DNA of 45,169 bases from contig CAAGIW010000042.1 of NCBI GenBank assembly GCA_900770025.1, positions 1 to 45,169 on the forward strand, written 5' to 3'. Position 1 is the first letter of the stretch; every line of letters starts with the position of its first letter. The DNA comes from an uncultured Prevotella sp. Its GTDB lineage: Bacteria; Bacteroidota; Bacteroidia; Bacteroidales; Bacteroidaceae. This document shows, one piece after another, positions 26,842 to 35,562 of this stretch. The position numbers and the translations under genes are program-made. The notes under the pieces were generated by a model that saw only the letters and a program-made list of their open reading frames with translations, was not told the DNA's origin and did not search any database.

Positions 26842-27901
26842 AGCCTATGATGTTTTGGTTGAACATTTCTTCCTGGTCCAACATGAAGCGTATGTTGACA
26901 GGCAGGATATACATTTTCTCCTTCACCTCGGCCGACAGTCCCTCTCTACCGTAGATACGGGTGGCATCCTTTTCGGTGGTGATGATCATCTTCGGGTCGG
27001 GCAGCGATTCAAATTCGTCGTTGATGTGTCTGAAATCCTCGTCGCTGAACGGATGATGGTCGCCGTATGTGAGCGGATGGATGTGGGGAGTATAGGGCTG
27101 CATGTCGAGAATCAGCTGGTTGGGAGAGGCGATACCGGTGAGCAACAGCACATGGGTATCTTTCCGAATGCCCTCCAATTCCATCTCCCGGCCGCTTTCC
27201 AAGGCTTTGAGTTTGCCGTAGGCCAAAGTGGTGAAGAAGAGTTTCTGATAGGGAAACAGGTTCATCGCCTTGGTGATGACACGGTATTCCATAGGGCGCA
27301 GGTCGGCAGGACACTTGGTAACGATGACAATGTCTGCGCGGTTCTTGCCAGACAGCGGTTCTCTCAGTCGCCCTGCAGGCAGCAACTTGTCGTAGATAAT
27401 CAGCCTATGATAATCCACCAACAGGATATTGATGCCGGGTTTCACATAGCGATGCTGGAAGGCGTCGTCGAGCAACACCACATCCACCTCGTTGTTTCCG
27501 TTGCCTTCATCGGTGAGCATGGCAATGCCGTGACATCTGTCTTTATCCACCGCCACCTTCACCTCCGGGAATTTGCACTTCATCTGATAGGGTTCGTCGC
27601 CCAAATCCTCCATGCGGCTCTCTGCATCGGCCAGCACAAAGCCCTTGCTCTTGCGCTTGTAGCCCCTGCTGAGCACTGCCACCTGGAAGTCGTCTTTGAG
27701 CAGTTTCACCAAATACTCCACGTGCGGTGTCTTGCCAGTTCCGCCCACAGTGATGTTGCCCACCGAGATAACCGGCACGTCAAAGCCCCTGCTCTTCAAC
27801 ACGCCAATGTCGAAAAGCATGTTTCTGAACTTGACACCGATGCCGTAGAGCCAGCTCAGGGGCAGCAACGACTCGTTGATTTTGATAAAATCGCCTTCCA
27901 T
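26726..27901 (-). CDS. lpxK: Tetraacyldisaccharide 4'-kinase LpxK
   Basis: This 391-residue inner-membrane-associated kinase phosphorylates the lipid A disaccharide to lipid IVA. The N-terminal hydrophobic helix (LLPLSWLYGIGVKFRNMLF) is followed by the P-loop TVGGTGKT (51-58), LSRGYKRKSKGFV, DEPYQMK, and the DDAFQHRYVKP motif. The catalytic body ends near NIIGYVRKNSRNSIL. The remaining about 35 Lys/Asn/Arg-rich residues are encoded inside the start of pnp and are probably an unconstrained tail. It begins 27 bp after sppA. Confidence 0.93.
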   Translation of the reverse strand: MEGDFIKINESLLPLSWLYGIGVKFRNMLFDIGVLKSRGFDVPVISVGNITVGGTGKTPHVEYLVKLLKDDFQVAVLSRGYKRKSKGFVLADAESRMEDLGDEPYQMKCKFPEVKVAVDKDRCHGIAMLTDEGNGNNEVDVVLLDDAFQHRYVKPGINILLVDYHRLIIYDKLLPAGRLREPLSGKNRADIVIVTKCPADLRPMEYRVITKAMNLFPYQKLFFTTLAYGKLKALESGREMELEGIRKDTHVLLLTGIASPNQLILDMQPYTPHIHPLTYGDHHPFSDEDFRHINDEFESLPDPKMIITTEKDATRIYGREGLSAEVKEKMYILPVNIRFMLDQEEMFNQNIIGYVRKNSRNSILVKAKDDNKAKDGNHSGNRSRTISFRNH

Positions 27902-27928
27902 AATTGATGTCTGCTGGTGTGCTTAGGA

Positions 27929-29719
27929 TTATCTCATCTCTATGCCATAGGGCATCACGGCCTGTATTCGGTTGCGCTTGCCCAGTGTCTTCAGATATGT
28001 CCACTGCGCATATTGGTCGCCCAACAGGGTCTTCAGTTCTTCGTCTATATAGCTCTTCTCGTCGGCTTGCTCCACCAACTGCATGTACCAGGGGGCGGGT
28101 TCGGGATAGCGTTTGGTGTGGTATTCCTTCAGTTGGGCCATTTGTGCAGCCTTCTTCACGGCATCATCCAAGGTGCCAAGTTCGTCCACCAGACCGACTT
28201 TCACTGCATCCGGTGCCAACCACACCCTGCCTTGTGCCACTTGATGCACCTGTTCCACAGTCTTCTTGCGCCCGCTTGCCACTATCTTCAGGAAGCGGTT
28301 ATAGCCTCGGTTCACTGAGTTCTGCAGAAACTGCATCTCGCGCTCGGTGTCTTTCTTCAGCGTCAGGTTCTCCAATGCGGTGGTATTGCGGTTGGTTTGC
28401 ACGCCGTCAAAGGTCACGCCCAGCTTGTCTGTCAGCAGTCCACTGAGGTTGGGCACCAGTCCGAAGATGCCGATGCTGCCTGTAATAGTCACAGGTTCGG
28501 CAAAGATATAGTGGGCTCCGCAACTCATCATATAGCCGCCCGATGCGGCAGCACCGCCCATCGACACCACCACAGGCTTCTTGGCCTTCAGCAGTTCTAT
28601 GGCGTGCCACATCTTTTCTGATGCAGCTGCGCTTCCACCATTGGAGTTTACTCTCAGCACCACGGCCTTTACATCGTCGTCCTTGGCCAAACTCTCCAAG
28701 TCGCTCACCACGTCGTCGCCCACAATCTCACGGGCACCGGTGATAGATGCCATCGACATGTCCACGATGTCTCCGTTAGCATTATACACGGCCACCTCGT
28801 CTCCCGTTTCCTTTTCAGCGTCGCCGGTCACGCCCTCCATGGCAGTCACCGACAGTTTGTTCAGCTCCTTGTCGGGCTTCAGTCCCATCTTTTTCTTCAC
28901 CTCCGCACGGAACTGCTCGGGATAAACCACGCCGTCCACCAGTTGCATCCTCTTGTAGTCGGCCTGGTCGGCAAAGATGAGCAGACTGTCGTTCACATAT
29001 CCGTTGAGCTGTTCGGCGCTCAGTCCTCTCGAAGCACAGATATCCTTGACCATCACCTGCCAGATTCCGCTGAGGAAAGCCTGGCGCTGCTCGCGGTCGT
29101 CGTCGCTCATGTCGGTGCGTGTATTCTGCTCCACATAGCTCTTATACTTGCCCACGCGTGCGGCAAGGAAGCGTATGCCCAACTTGTCATACAGTCCTTT
29201 ATAATAGGTATAGTTGCCTCCCAGTCCTCTCAGGTCGATAGATCCGGTGGGATGCACATACACTTTTTCTGCGGCCGAGGCCACATAATAGGCACTCTGC
29301 GTCATATTGTCGCCATAGGCCATCACCCATTTGCCCGCTTTCCTGAAGTCTTGCAGTGCGCGGCGCAGGGCCACCATGGTGGCAGGAGAGTCGAAGCCCA
29401 CCGCACCGGCCTCCACATAGATGCCCTTGATGTCTTTGTTGTTCTTCGCCTTCTCCACGGCACTCAGCATCTTGTCCAATCCCTGCACCTGCATTTCGCC
29501 GTTCAGCATCTCGAACATCATGGTGATATCCTCCTCCACTTCGTCCTGCACGGTGCCCTCTAACTTCAGAACCAGCACACTGTTGTCCCTCACCTCGGTC
29601 ACTTCCTGTCCGGCGGCCATCATGCCAACGAGGGAAATTATCGTGAAGATAAACGCTAACGAGCCCATGATACAGATGCCCACCATCGTGGCAAGCACGC
29701 TTTTGATAAAACCTTTCAT
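27929..29719 (-). CDS. sppA: Signal peptide peptidase SppA, 67-kDa type
   Basis: This 596-residue membrane-anchored serine protease digests cleaved signal peptides. One N-terminal helix (about 8-35) is followed by tandem ClpP-like domains. The Lys/Ser dyad is visible: K193 in VGKYKSYVE and S393 in AAASGGYMMS. The 200-residue spacing equals that of the E. coli enzyme (K209/S409). MKGFIKSVLA at 29719 is preferred to the upstream Met at 29752, because it places the helix directly at the N-terminus. It is the first gene of the minus-strand unit sppA-lpxK-pnp-lyase-thiL. Confidence 0.95.
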   Translation of the reverse strand: MKGFIKSVLATMVGICIMGSLAFIFTIISLVGMMAAGQEVTEVRDNSVLVLKLEGTVQDEVEEDITMMFEMLNGEMQVQGLDKMLSAVEKAKNNKDIKGIYVEAGAVGFDSPATMVALRRALQDFRKAGKWVMAYGDNMTQSAYYVASAAEKVYVHPTGSIDLRGLGGNYTYYKGLYDKLGIRFLAARVGKYKSYVEQNTRTDMSDDDREQRQAFLSGIWQVMVKDICASRGLSAEQLNGYVNDSLLIFADQADYKRMQLVDGVVYPEQFRAEVKKKMGLKPDKELNKLSVTAMEGVTGDAEKETGDEVAVYNANGDIVDMSMASITGAREIVGDDVVSDLESLAKDDDVKAVVLRVNSNGGSAAASEKMWHAIELLKAKKPVVVSMGGAAASGGYMMSCGAHYIFAEPVTITGSIGIFGLVPNLSGLLTDKLGVTFDGVQTNRNTTALENLTLKKDTEREMQFLQNSVNRGYNRFLKIVASGRKKTVEQVHQVAQGRVWLAPDAVKVGLVDELGTLDDAVKKAAQMAQLKEYHTKRYPEPAPWYMQLVEQADEKSYIDEELKTLLGDQYAQWTYLKTLGKRNRIQAVMPYGIEMR

Positions 29720-29749
29720 GATAAATTGACTTGCATTTGATTGATATTG

Positions 29750-29757
29750 CAAATGTA
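29750..29757 (-). promoter_or_regulatory. -7 box ahead of sppA
   Basis: TACATTTG on the minus strand fits TAnnTTTG about 30 bp before the start codon. The -33 element is only TTCG-like, so strength is uncertain. Confidence 0.5.
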
Positions 29758-29819
29758 AGAAAAAAAAACGAGATAACGAATATTTCTGAAAAATAGCGCG
29801 TTATTTCATGGAAATGTAC

Positions 29820-29827
29820 TACTTTTG
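29820..29827 (+). promoter_or_regulatory. -7 box ahead of the SLC13 transporter
   Basis: TACTTTTG fits TAnnTTTG on the plus strand. No TTTG is seen 20 bp upstream. The leader of about 125 nt begins with a decayed copy of the 22-bp repeat (TTTTGGAATGCAAGG, from about 29835). Confidence 0.5.
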
Positions 29828-29958
29828 CACTCGTTTTTGGAATGCAAGGTGCCCTTTTGGGGGTGCCTTTAGTCATTAAAGAAAGGCAACACACGGCAAA
29901 GAAAGGCGACATACAGCGCCATAAGCATAACCGTACATCATTTTTCAATCTATCAACT

Positions 29959-31470
29959 ATGTTCAAATCATTTCATGGTTTCCACATTCTCGATGCCCTA
30001 CAGAAGGCACGCAGAGCACAAAAGGCGGCCCGACAGAAAGAACGCCTGAGAAGTACCACCATCAAGGCTGCCATCGTGGCGTTCATCACCCTGTTGGTGT
30101 GGAACCTGCCCGCCGACAGTTTCGGCATCGAAGGTCTCACCATCGTACAGCAACGCATCATCGCCATCTTCGTCTTTGCCACCATCGCATGGGTGTTGGA
30201 GGTGGTTCCGGCATGGGCCACGTCGGTGGCTGTGATAGGATTGCTGCTCATCTTCACCAGCGACAGCGGATTGGTGTTCATGTGCAATCCCGACACTGTG
30301 GGCACACTCCTGAGCTATAAATCGGTGATGGCCACCTTTGCCGACCCCGTCATCATGCTCTTCATCGGCGGATTCATCCTGGCCATCGCTGCCGGAAAAA
30401 CGGGTATCGACGCCCAACTGGCCAAGGCGCTGCTGCGCCCCTTCGGCAACAAGAGCGAGAACGTGCTGTTGGGCTTCCTGCTCATCACGGGTCTCTTCTC
30501 CATGTTTGTGTCAAACACGGCCACGGCGGCCATGATGCTCACCTTCCTCACCCCCGTGTTCAAGCAACTGCCCCCCGAAGGAAAGGGCCGCATGGCCATG
30601 GCTCTGAGCATACCCATTGCTGCCAACCTCGGTGGCATGGGCACTCCCATCGGCACTCCGCCCAACACCATTGCACTGAAATACCTGAACGACCCCGAGG
30701 GACTGAACTTAGGCATCGGCTTCGGACAGTGGATGCTCTACATGTTCCCGTTGGTCATCGTGCTGCTGCTCATCAGCTGGTTCATCCTCAAGAAGATGTT
30801 CCCGTTCACACAGAAGACCATCAGTATGCACATCGAAGGCGAGATGCAGCACAATGCAAAGACCAGAATAGTCATCGTCACCTTCATCCTCACCGTATTG
30901 CTGTGGCTGCTCGACAGCGTTACGGGCATCAACTCCTACACGGTGGCCCTGGTTCCCTTCGTCATCTTTGCCGTGACGGGTGTCATCGAGCGCCGCGACT
31001 TGGAAGAAATCAACTGGTCGGTCATCTGGATGGTGGCCGGTGGCTTTGCCCTGGGCTATGCGCTCAATGCCTCGGGACTGGCCAAACAGGCCGTATCAAG
31101 CATTCCCTTCGGCGACTTCTCGCCCGTGGCCATCCTCATCCTGGCCGCACTCATCTGCTATGGCCTGTCCAATTTCATCAGCAACTCTGCCACCGCAGCC
31201 CTGCTGATGCCCATCCTCACCGTGGTATGCTTGGCTATGGGCGACAAGTTAGATGTCATTGGCGGCACCCCCACCGTGCTCATCACCGTGGCCGTGGCAG
31301 CCTCCAGTGCCATGGTGCTGCCCATCTCCACCCCACCCAACGCCTTGGCCTTTGCCACCAACCTCATCTCGCAGAAGAACATGGCGCGCGTGGGCATCAT
31401 CGTGGGCATCATCTCCATCCTCATGGGCGGTTCCCTGCTCTATCTGCTTGGCACCATGCACATGATTTAG
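29959..31470 (+). CDS. SLC13/DASS-family sodium-coupled anion transporter
   Basis: This 503-residue membrane protein has about 11-13 hydrophobic segments after a basic cytoplasmic N-terminus (KARRAQKAARQKERLR). It carries the two SNT substrate/sodium motifs of the DASS family: FVSNTATAAMMLTFLTPV and ISNSATAALLMPI. Each half follows the inverted-repeat plan. The likely substrate is a C4-dicarboxylate such as succinate, or sulfate; sequence alone does not decide. MFKSFHGFHIL at 29959 is the sensible start, since the open frame back to 29842 runs through the leader. It is transcribed away from sppA. Confidence 0.92.
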   Translation: MFKSFHGFHILDALQKARRAQKAARQKERLRSTTIKAAIVAFITLLVWNLPADSFGIEGLTIVQQRIIAIFVFATIAWVLEVVPAWATSVAVIGLLLIFTSDSGLVFMCNPDTVGTLLSYKSVMATFADPVIMLFIGGFILAIAAGKTGIDAQLAKALLRPFGNKSENVLLGFLLITGLFSMFVSNTATAAMMLTFLTPVFKQLPPEGKGRMAMALSIPIAANLGGMGTPIGTPPNTIALKYLNDPEGLNLGIGFGQWMLYMFPLVIVLLLISWFILKKMFPFTQKTISMHIEGEMQHNAKTRIVIVTFILTVLLWLLDSVTGINSYTVALVPFVIFAVTGVIERRDLEEINWSVIWMVAGGFALGYALNASGLAKQAVSSIPFGDFSPVAILILAALICYGLSNFISNSATAALLMPILTVVCLAMGDKLDVIGGTPTVLITVAVAASSAMVLPISTPPNALAFATNLISQKNMARVGIIVGIISILMGGSLLYLLGTMHMI

Positions 31471-31931
31471 AGATGACAAATGTTACTCACTAAGCGGAAA
31501 ATTGGCTGTAAAGTCATCCCTACATTTCTCACAAAGAGTTAAATATCGAGGCAGTAATGACGATTTTTCTTTGGAACATTCGGCATTTTTGAATAAAATG
31601 TTTACCTTTGGCAGACGGGTTCCGATCGCTTTCCACTAAGTAAAGAACAGCATACCCGTCGAGACAATGACAAATTGCATGTATATGAAAGTAATAAAGA
31701 ACCAGACAATAGATTTTGCAACCGCAGTTCAGGCTCCCCCCGTCTTTAACAGGAACAGAGCTGCACGGACAGGTTATGTCCGTTTGGTTCGCCTTATCAC
31801 GAACGAGCCTGTTCCTCAACAAACTTCATATACAGGAAAAATTGAACTGAGATAGGAATGGCCGTCTATACAAAAGAATACGAATCCCAGCCAGAGGCTA
31901 TTCTCACAAGCGTCTTTCCCTGAGATCACGT
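31471..31931. other. 461-bp region with an orphan promoter-like site and a doubtful small ORF
   Basis: TACCTTTG at 31603-31610 fits the -7 box on the plus strand, but no TTTG lies at the right distance. GACGGGT (31614-31620) is complementary to ACCCGTC nearby (about 31652-31658). An open frame at 31667-31855 (62 residues, inner Met at 31685, MKVIKNQTIDFATAVQ) follows it. I do not recognise it, and it may be chance. The reverse-strand frame at 31529-31822 looks less likely still. Confidence 0.4.
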
Positions 31932-33218
31932 TCACTGCAGGTGCTCAACGGCGTAGAGTGGCAGATTGGTCAGCCAGTCTTCCTGCCTGTATTCGTTCAT
32001 AGACAGGCGGTAGGCTTGGCGCGAGGCGTTCTCCAGCACAAACTGCTTCAGGCTCTTGGCCTTGACATTCTTCTCGGCTTTCACCTCCAAGGGAATCACC
32101 TCCATGCCCCGCTGTATCAGGAAATCGACCTCCTGACTGCTGTTGGGCTTGGAATAATAGAACAGTTCAAAGCGTCCGGCCAACTGCTGCATCACAAACT
32201 GCTCTGTCAGTGCCCCCTTGAACTCCGTAAAGATGCGGTTGCCCTCCACCAAGGTCATGGCATCCAGACTGCACATAGCTCCTAACAAACCAATATCCAC
32301 GCAGTATATCTTGAAGGCACTGCGGTCTTCATAGCTTCTGAGGGGCAGTCGCGGCGCCTTCACGCTGTTCACCCTGTGTATCAGTCCGCCATCCATGAGC
32401 CACTGCAGGGCTATCTCATACTCCCTTGCCCGGGCTCCCTCCTTGACAAGACCGTACACAAACTTGCGATTCTCCCTGCTCAACTGCGACGGCAACGACA
32501 GCCACAGGTCGTGGATGCGCGGCGCAATGGCCTCTGGTGCATGCTTTGAAAAATCGCGCTCGTAGCTTTTCAGTATATCCTGCTGGATGCTTCGCACCTC
32601 AAGCCAGTCCTTATCCTGACTGAAACATGCCACTGCTTCCGGCATTCCGCCCACATAATAGTAATACTTGAGCATCTCGTTCAGTCGCGGCGCAAACATG
32701 TTCACACTCGTCCAGTCGCCGTCCTTTATCATCTGGACCAGTGCATTTTCTCCCATCGCCATCAGGAACTCGCAGAAGCTCATCGGCTGCAACAACATGA
32801 ACTGCACCTTGCCCACGGGGAAAGAGACATGACTATGCAACTGAATGCCCAACAAAGAGCCGGCCACGATGACGTGCAGGTGAGGCGCATTTTCGTGGAA
32901 ATACTTCAACGCCGTGATGCCATTCTTCGCCTCCTGTATCTCATCTAAAAATATCAGCGTGCCCTCGGCGTTGCAGTTTGTATGCGTGGCGGCACTGATG
33001 GCTGCCGTAATCCTGCCAATGTCATAGTCCATCTCGAAGAGGTTGCGCAGGAAAATGCTCTCCTCAAAGTTGACGTATGCCATTGACTTATAGCAGGTTT
33101 TGGCAAACTCTTTGATCAGCCATGTCTTGCCCACCTGGCGTGCTCCTTCAACAACCAAGGGCTTTCGCCGGTGGCTGTCTTTCCATTCTTTCAGTTTCTC
33201 TATTGCTGTTCTATACAT
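31932..33218 (-). CDS. AAA+ ATPase with DUF4143 C-terminal domain
   Basis: This 428-residue protein belongs to the large bacterial AAA/DUF4143 family, which varies greatly in copy number and genomic position and has no settled function. The ATPase domain has Walker A GARQVGKT (25-32) and Walker B LIFLDE (88-93). The C-terminal part contains EVDFLIQRG followed by PLEVKA, the PD-(D/E)xK-like nuclease-fold signature of DUF4143. The frame is open 137 residues further upstream, but that extension runs through a TAnnTTTG box and the 22-bp array and is not protein-like. MYRTAIEKLKEW at 33218 is the family start. A role in mobile defence or toxin biology is possible but unproven. Confidence 0.88.
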   Translation of the reverse strand: MYRTAIEKLKEWKDSHRRKPLVVEGARQVGKTWLIKEFAKTCYKSMAYVNFEESIFLRNLFEMDYDIGRITAAISAATHTNCNAEGTLIFLDEIQEAKNGITALKYFHENAPHLHVIVAGSLLGIQLHSHVSFPVGKVQFMLLQPMSFCEFLMAMGENALVQMIKDGDWTSVNMFAPRLNEMLKYYYYVGGMPEAVACFSQDKDWLEVRSIQQDILKSYERDFSKHAPEAIAPRIHDLWLSLPSQLSRENRKFVYGLVKEGARAREYEIALQWLMDGGLIHRVNSVKAPRLPLRSYEDRSAFKIYCVDIGLLGAMCSLDAMTLVEGNRIFTEFKGALTEQFVMQQLAGRFELFYYSKPNSSQEVDFLIQRGMEVIPLEVKAEKNVKAKSLKQFVLENASRQAYRLSMNEYRQEDWLTNLPLYAVEHLQ

Positions 33219-33260
33219 GCTTTTTGCCCTTTCATCACAAATCAAGAGGGAATATCGGTG

Positions 33261-33268
33261 CAAATATA
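33261..33268 (-). promoter_or_regulatory. -7 box of the DUF4143 ATPase gene
   Basis: TATATTTG on the minus strand fits TAnnTTTG, about 43 bp before the start at 33218. A CTTG-like -33 element lies 20 bp upstream. A direct repeat of TACACAAAAACAG overlaps it (33266 and about 33299, 34 bp apart). Confidence 0.6.
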
Positions 33269-33480
33269 CACAAAAACAGGGGGAATAACAAGGATTCCAT
33301 ACACAAAAACAGAGGGATTGGCAAGTTGATGCGGGCATGGGTGTGTTATTGAAAGCATGGACAAAGAACATGGACAAAAATGAAAAATCGTTCAAAATCG
33401 CCCATTTCATCGAAGTAAACAGCCCCATACGGAGACAAAAAAGGGGCATTTTCAGGTCAATTCGGCATTGTCGGCATTCC

Positions 33481-33590
33481 AAAACGGTGCGTTTTGCATT
33501 CCAAAACGGTGCGTTTTGCATTCTAAAATGGTGCGTTTTGCAGCGCAAAAGTGGCAGTTTTGCAGTGCAAAAGTGGCAGTTTTGGAACGC
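33481..33590 (-). repeat. Array 2: five 22-bp units with A-tracts every 11 bp
   Basis: Units start at 33481, 33503, 33525, 33547 and 33569, with a partial GCATTCC before the first. On the plus strand each is AAAA-N7-TTTT-N7. The inner 7-mer is CGGTGCG, CGGTGCG, TGGTGCG, GTGGCAG, GTGGCAG. The linkers are GCATTCC, GCATTCT, GCAGCGC, GCAGTGC and GGAACGC. On the minus strand the last two cores read CTGCCAC, identical to array 1, while the first three match array 3. Confidence 0.95.
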
Positions 33591-33616
33591 GCTTTCGGGG
33601 AGAGAAAACACAAAAA

Positions 33617-33667
33617 GGCCCGAAACCACAGGGCAGATCTGGGGTATCTGCGGTGCAGTTTCGGGCC
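33617..33667. other. Two-stem hairpin after array 2
   Basis: GGCCCGAAAC (33617-33626) pairs exactly with GTTTCGGGCC (33658-33667). Nested inside, GCAGAT (33633-33638) pairs with ATCTGC (33646-33651). No T-run follows, so it is not a standard terminator. It could be a structured RNA element or a DNA-level palindrome. Confidence 0.6.
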
Positions 33668-34044
33668 ACGCAACGTTCAGAAACGGCGTGTAGCGGGCAA
33701 AAAAATGGTGGGATATATATGGAATGCAGCGCCTGAGCAGTGCATGGGAAGCAGGAATTTGGGGCGGCCGTGTGCCGGTTTTCTACTGCAAAATTAACAC
33801 CTTGCCCATGCCTTCTGCAAGTTTTTCCATACTATTTTGTATGCTATGCCCCCTCTAACCCATACCCGAAATTCCTTCAAAATAGCCCCAAAGCCCCCTC
33901 TTAAACACCCCGGAAGCCCCCCTCCCAACCTCCCTCTGGGGAGGAGAAAGAAGATAGTGGAGGCCTGCACGCCCCATCACCCTGCCCTGCACTTCTTTAA
34001 AAAATGTGATAAAATGGATAAAAAAGGTTAGGGAGATGCTTTTA
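33668..34044. other. Non-coding stretch with a C-rich hairpin motif
   Basis: I see no credible gene here. CCTCCC-TCT-GGGGAGG near 33927-33943 forms a short hairpin within a C-rich tract that resembles intergenic repeats I recall from Bacteroidales genomes. The rest is unremarkable up to the GH28 promoter. Confidence 0.4.
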
Positions 34045-34076
34045 TTTGTGAATTACAAAGAATAATGTTACCTTTG
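34045..34076 (+). promoter_or_regulatory. GH28 promoter
   Basis: TTTG (34045-34048) and TACCTTTG (34069-34076) are 20 bp apart, an exact Bacteroidetes promoter. The leader of about 110 nt has no obvious regulatory structure. Confidence 0.8.
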
Positions 34077-34194
34077 CAAACATTCGGTGGTGCACGGCAG
34101 AACAGCCTGACTGCCCTGACAATTCTGGGATAGCCTGCACCGCCTAATCACGAAACAAACTCCGACCGACAAAACAAACATACCTTAAATATAT

Positions 34195-35520
34195 ATGAAA
34201 GCAAAACTGATTGCCATGGCTCTGCTCGTCATCACGCTGCCAGCCATAGGAAAAAAGAAAGTGAAGACCGAGTTGTTTCCCGACGGAACGCCCATCCCTG
34301 CATGGTTTAGCGACACCACAAAGGTGAGCCAGGAGATGCTGGGCAAGCGATATGTGATTACCGAACACGGCGTGGGCACCGACTCCACCGTGGTGCAGAC
34401 GGAGCAGATACAGGCCGTCATCAACAAGGCATTTCAGGAAGGCGGCGGCGTGGTGGTAGTGCCCAAGGGCGTGTTCCTCTCGGGTTCGCTGTTCTTCAAG
34501 CAGGGCGTGAACCTGCTGGTTGAAGAGGGCGGTATGCTCAAGGGCAGCGACCGCATACGCGACTTCAAACTGGTGCAGACGCGCATGGAGGGACAGACCC
34601 TGAAATATTTTGCCGCATTGGTAAACGCCGACGACACCGACGGATTCACCATCGCCGGCAAGGGCACCATCAACGGCAACGGCCACAACTACTGGGAGGA
34701 GTTCTGGATTCGCCGCCAGTATAACCGCCAGTGCACCAACTTGGAGGCCATGCGCCCAAGACTGGTGTATATATCGAACAGCAAGAACGTGACTGTGCAG
34801 GACGTGAGGCTGATGAACAGCCCCTTCTGGACCAACCACCTATACAAATGCGAATACGTGCGCTATCTTGGTTGCCACATCTTTGCCCCCACCAGCGGCG
34901 TGAAGGCACCGAGCAGCGATGCCATCGACATAGACGTGTGCAACAACGTGCTGATACACGGCTGCTATATGAGCGTGAACGATGATGCCGTGGTGCTCAA
35001 GGGAGGCAAGGGCACCTGGGCCGATCAGGACCCCAACAACGGTGCCAACAACAACATCATCATACAGCACTGCACCTATGGCAAGGTGCACGGATGCCTG
35101 ACGCTGGGCAGCGAGTCGCTGCACGACCGCAATGTGGTGCTGCGCCACTGCACCTTCTCGCAGGCCAACCGCGTGCTGTGGCTGAAGATGCGCCCCGACA
35201 CGCCGCAACACTACGAGTATGTGACCATCGAGAACGTGAGCGGCGACTGCAACAGCTTCTTGGTGGTGCGCCCCTGGACACAGTTCTTCAAGCCCGAGCA
35301 GAGAGACGACATGCCGCTCTCTACCTGCAACAACATCACCATACGCGACTCGAAGATAAAGAGCCGCAACTTCTTCGACGTGGGCAAGTCGGACAAATAC
35401 CGCCTCACCGACTTCTGTTTCGAGAACTGCGAGGTGAGCGACGAGAAGAATGCCTTTGACAAAAACCTGATAGAGAACTGCACCACCAAGCGGCTTGTCA
35501 TCAACGGCGACAGCTATTGA
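34195..35520 (+). CDS. Glycoside hydrolase family 28 (polygalacturonase-type)
   Basis: This 441-residue secreted right-handed beta-helix enzyme hydrolyses alpha-1,4-galacturonosyl linkages of pectin or related RG-I side structures. The N-terminus (MKAKLIAMALLVITLPAIG) is a signal peptide. Catalytic residues stand out: D242 in SSDAIDID, D263 and D264 in VNDDAVVLKGG, and H299 in VHGCLTLGSE. The spacing of the three aspartates (21 and 1) equals that of characterised GH28 enzymes. Endo or exo action cannot be read from sequence. No carbohydrate transporter is beside it, so it is not in a full polysaccharide-utilisation locus here. Confidence 0.92.
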   Translation: MKAKLIAMALLVITLPAIGKKKVKTELFPDGTPIPAWFSDTTKVSQEMLGKRYVITEHGVGTDSTVVQTEQIQAVINKAFQEGGGVVVVPKGVFLSGSLFFKQGVNLLVEEGGMLKGSDRIRDFKLVQTRMEGQTLKYFAALVNADDTDGFTIAGKGTINGNGHNYWEEFWIRRQYNRQCTNLEAMRPRLVYISNSKNVTVQDVRLMNSPFWTNHLYKCEYVRYLGCHIFAPTSGVKAPSSDAIDIDVCNNVLIHGCYMSVNDDAVVLKGGKGTWADQDPNNGANNNIIIQHCTYGKVHGCLTLGSESLHDRNVVLRHCTFSQANRVLWLKMRPDTPQHYEYVTIENVSGDCNSFLVVRPWTQFFKPEQRDDMPLSTCNNITIRDSKIKSRNFFDVGKSDKYRLTDFCFENCEVSDEKNAFDKNLIENCTTKRLVINGDSY

Positions 35521-35562
35521 CCCACCGCCCGCCGTCTCTATTCACCCTAACAGCATGTCATC

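Noticed and set aside
33219..33629. 137-residue N-terminal extension of the DUF4143 ATPase
   Set aside because: It runs through array 2 and the likely promoter, and the family start MYRTAIEKLKEW lies at 33218.
33927..33943. Intrinsic terminator from the CCTCCC/GGGGAGG hairpin
   Set aside because: No T-run follows and no gene ends just upstream, so a repeat-like hairpin is more likely.
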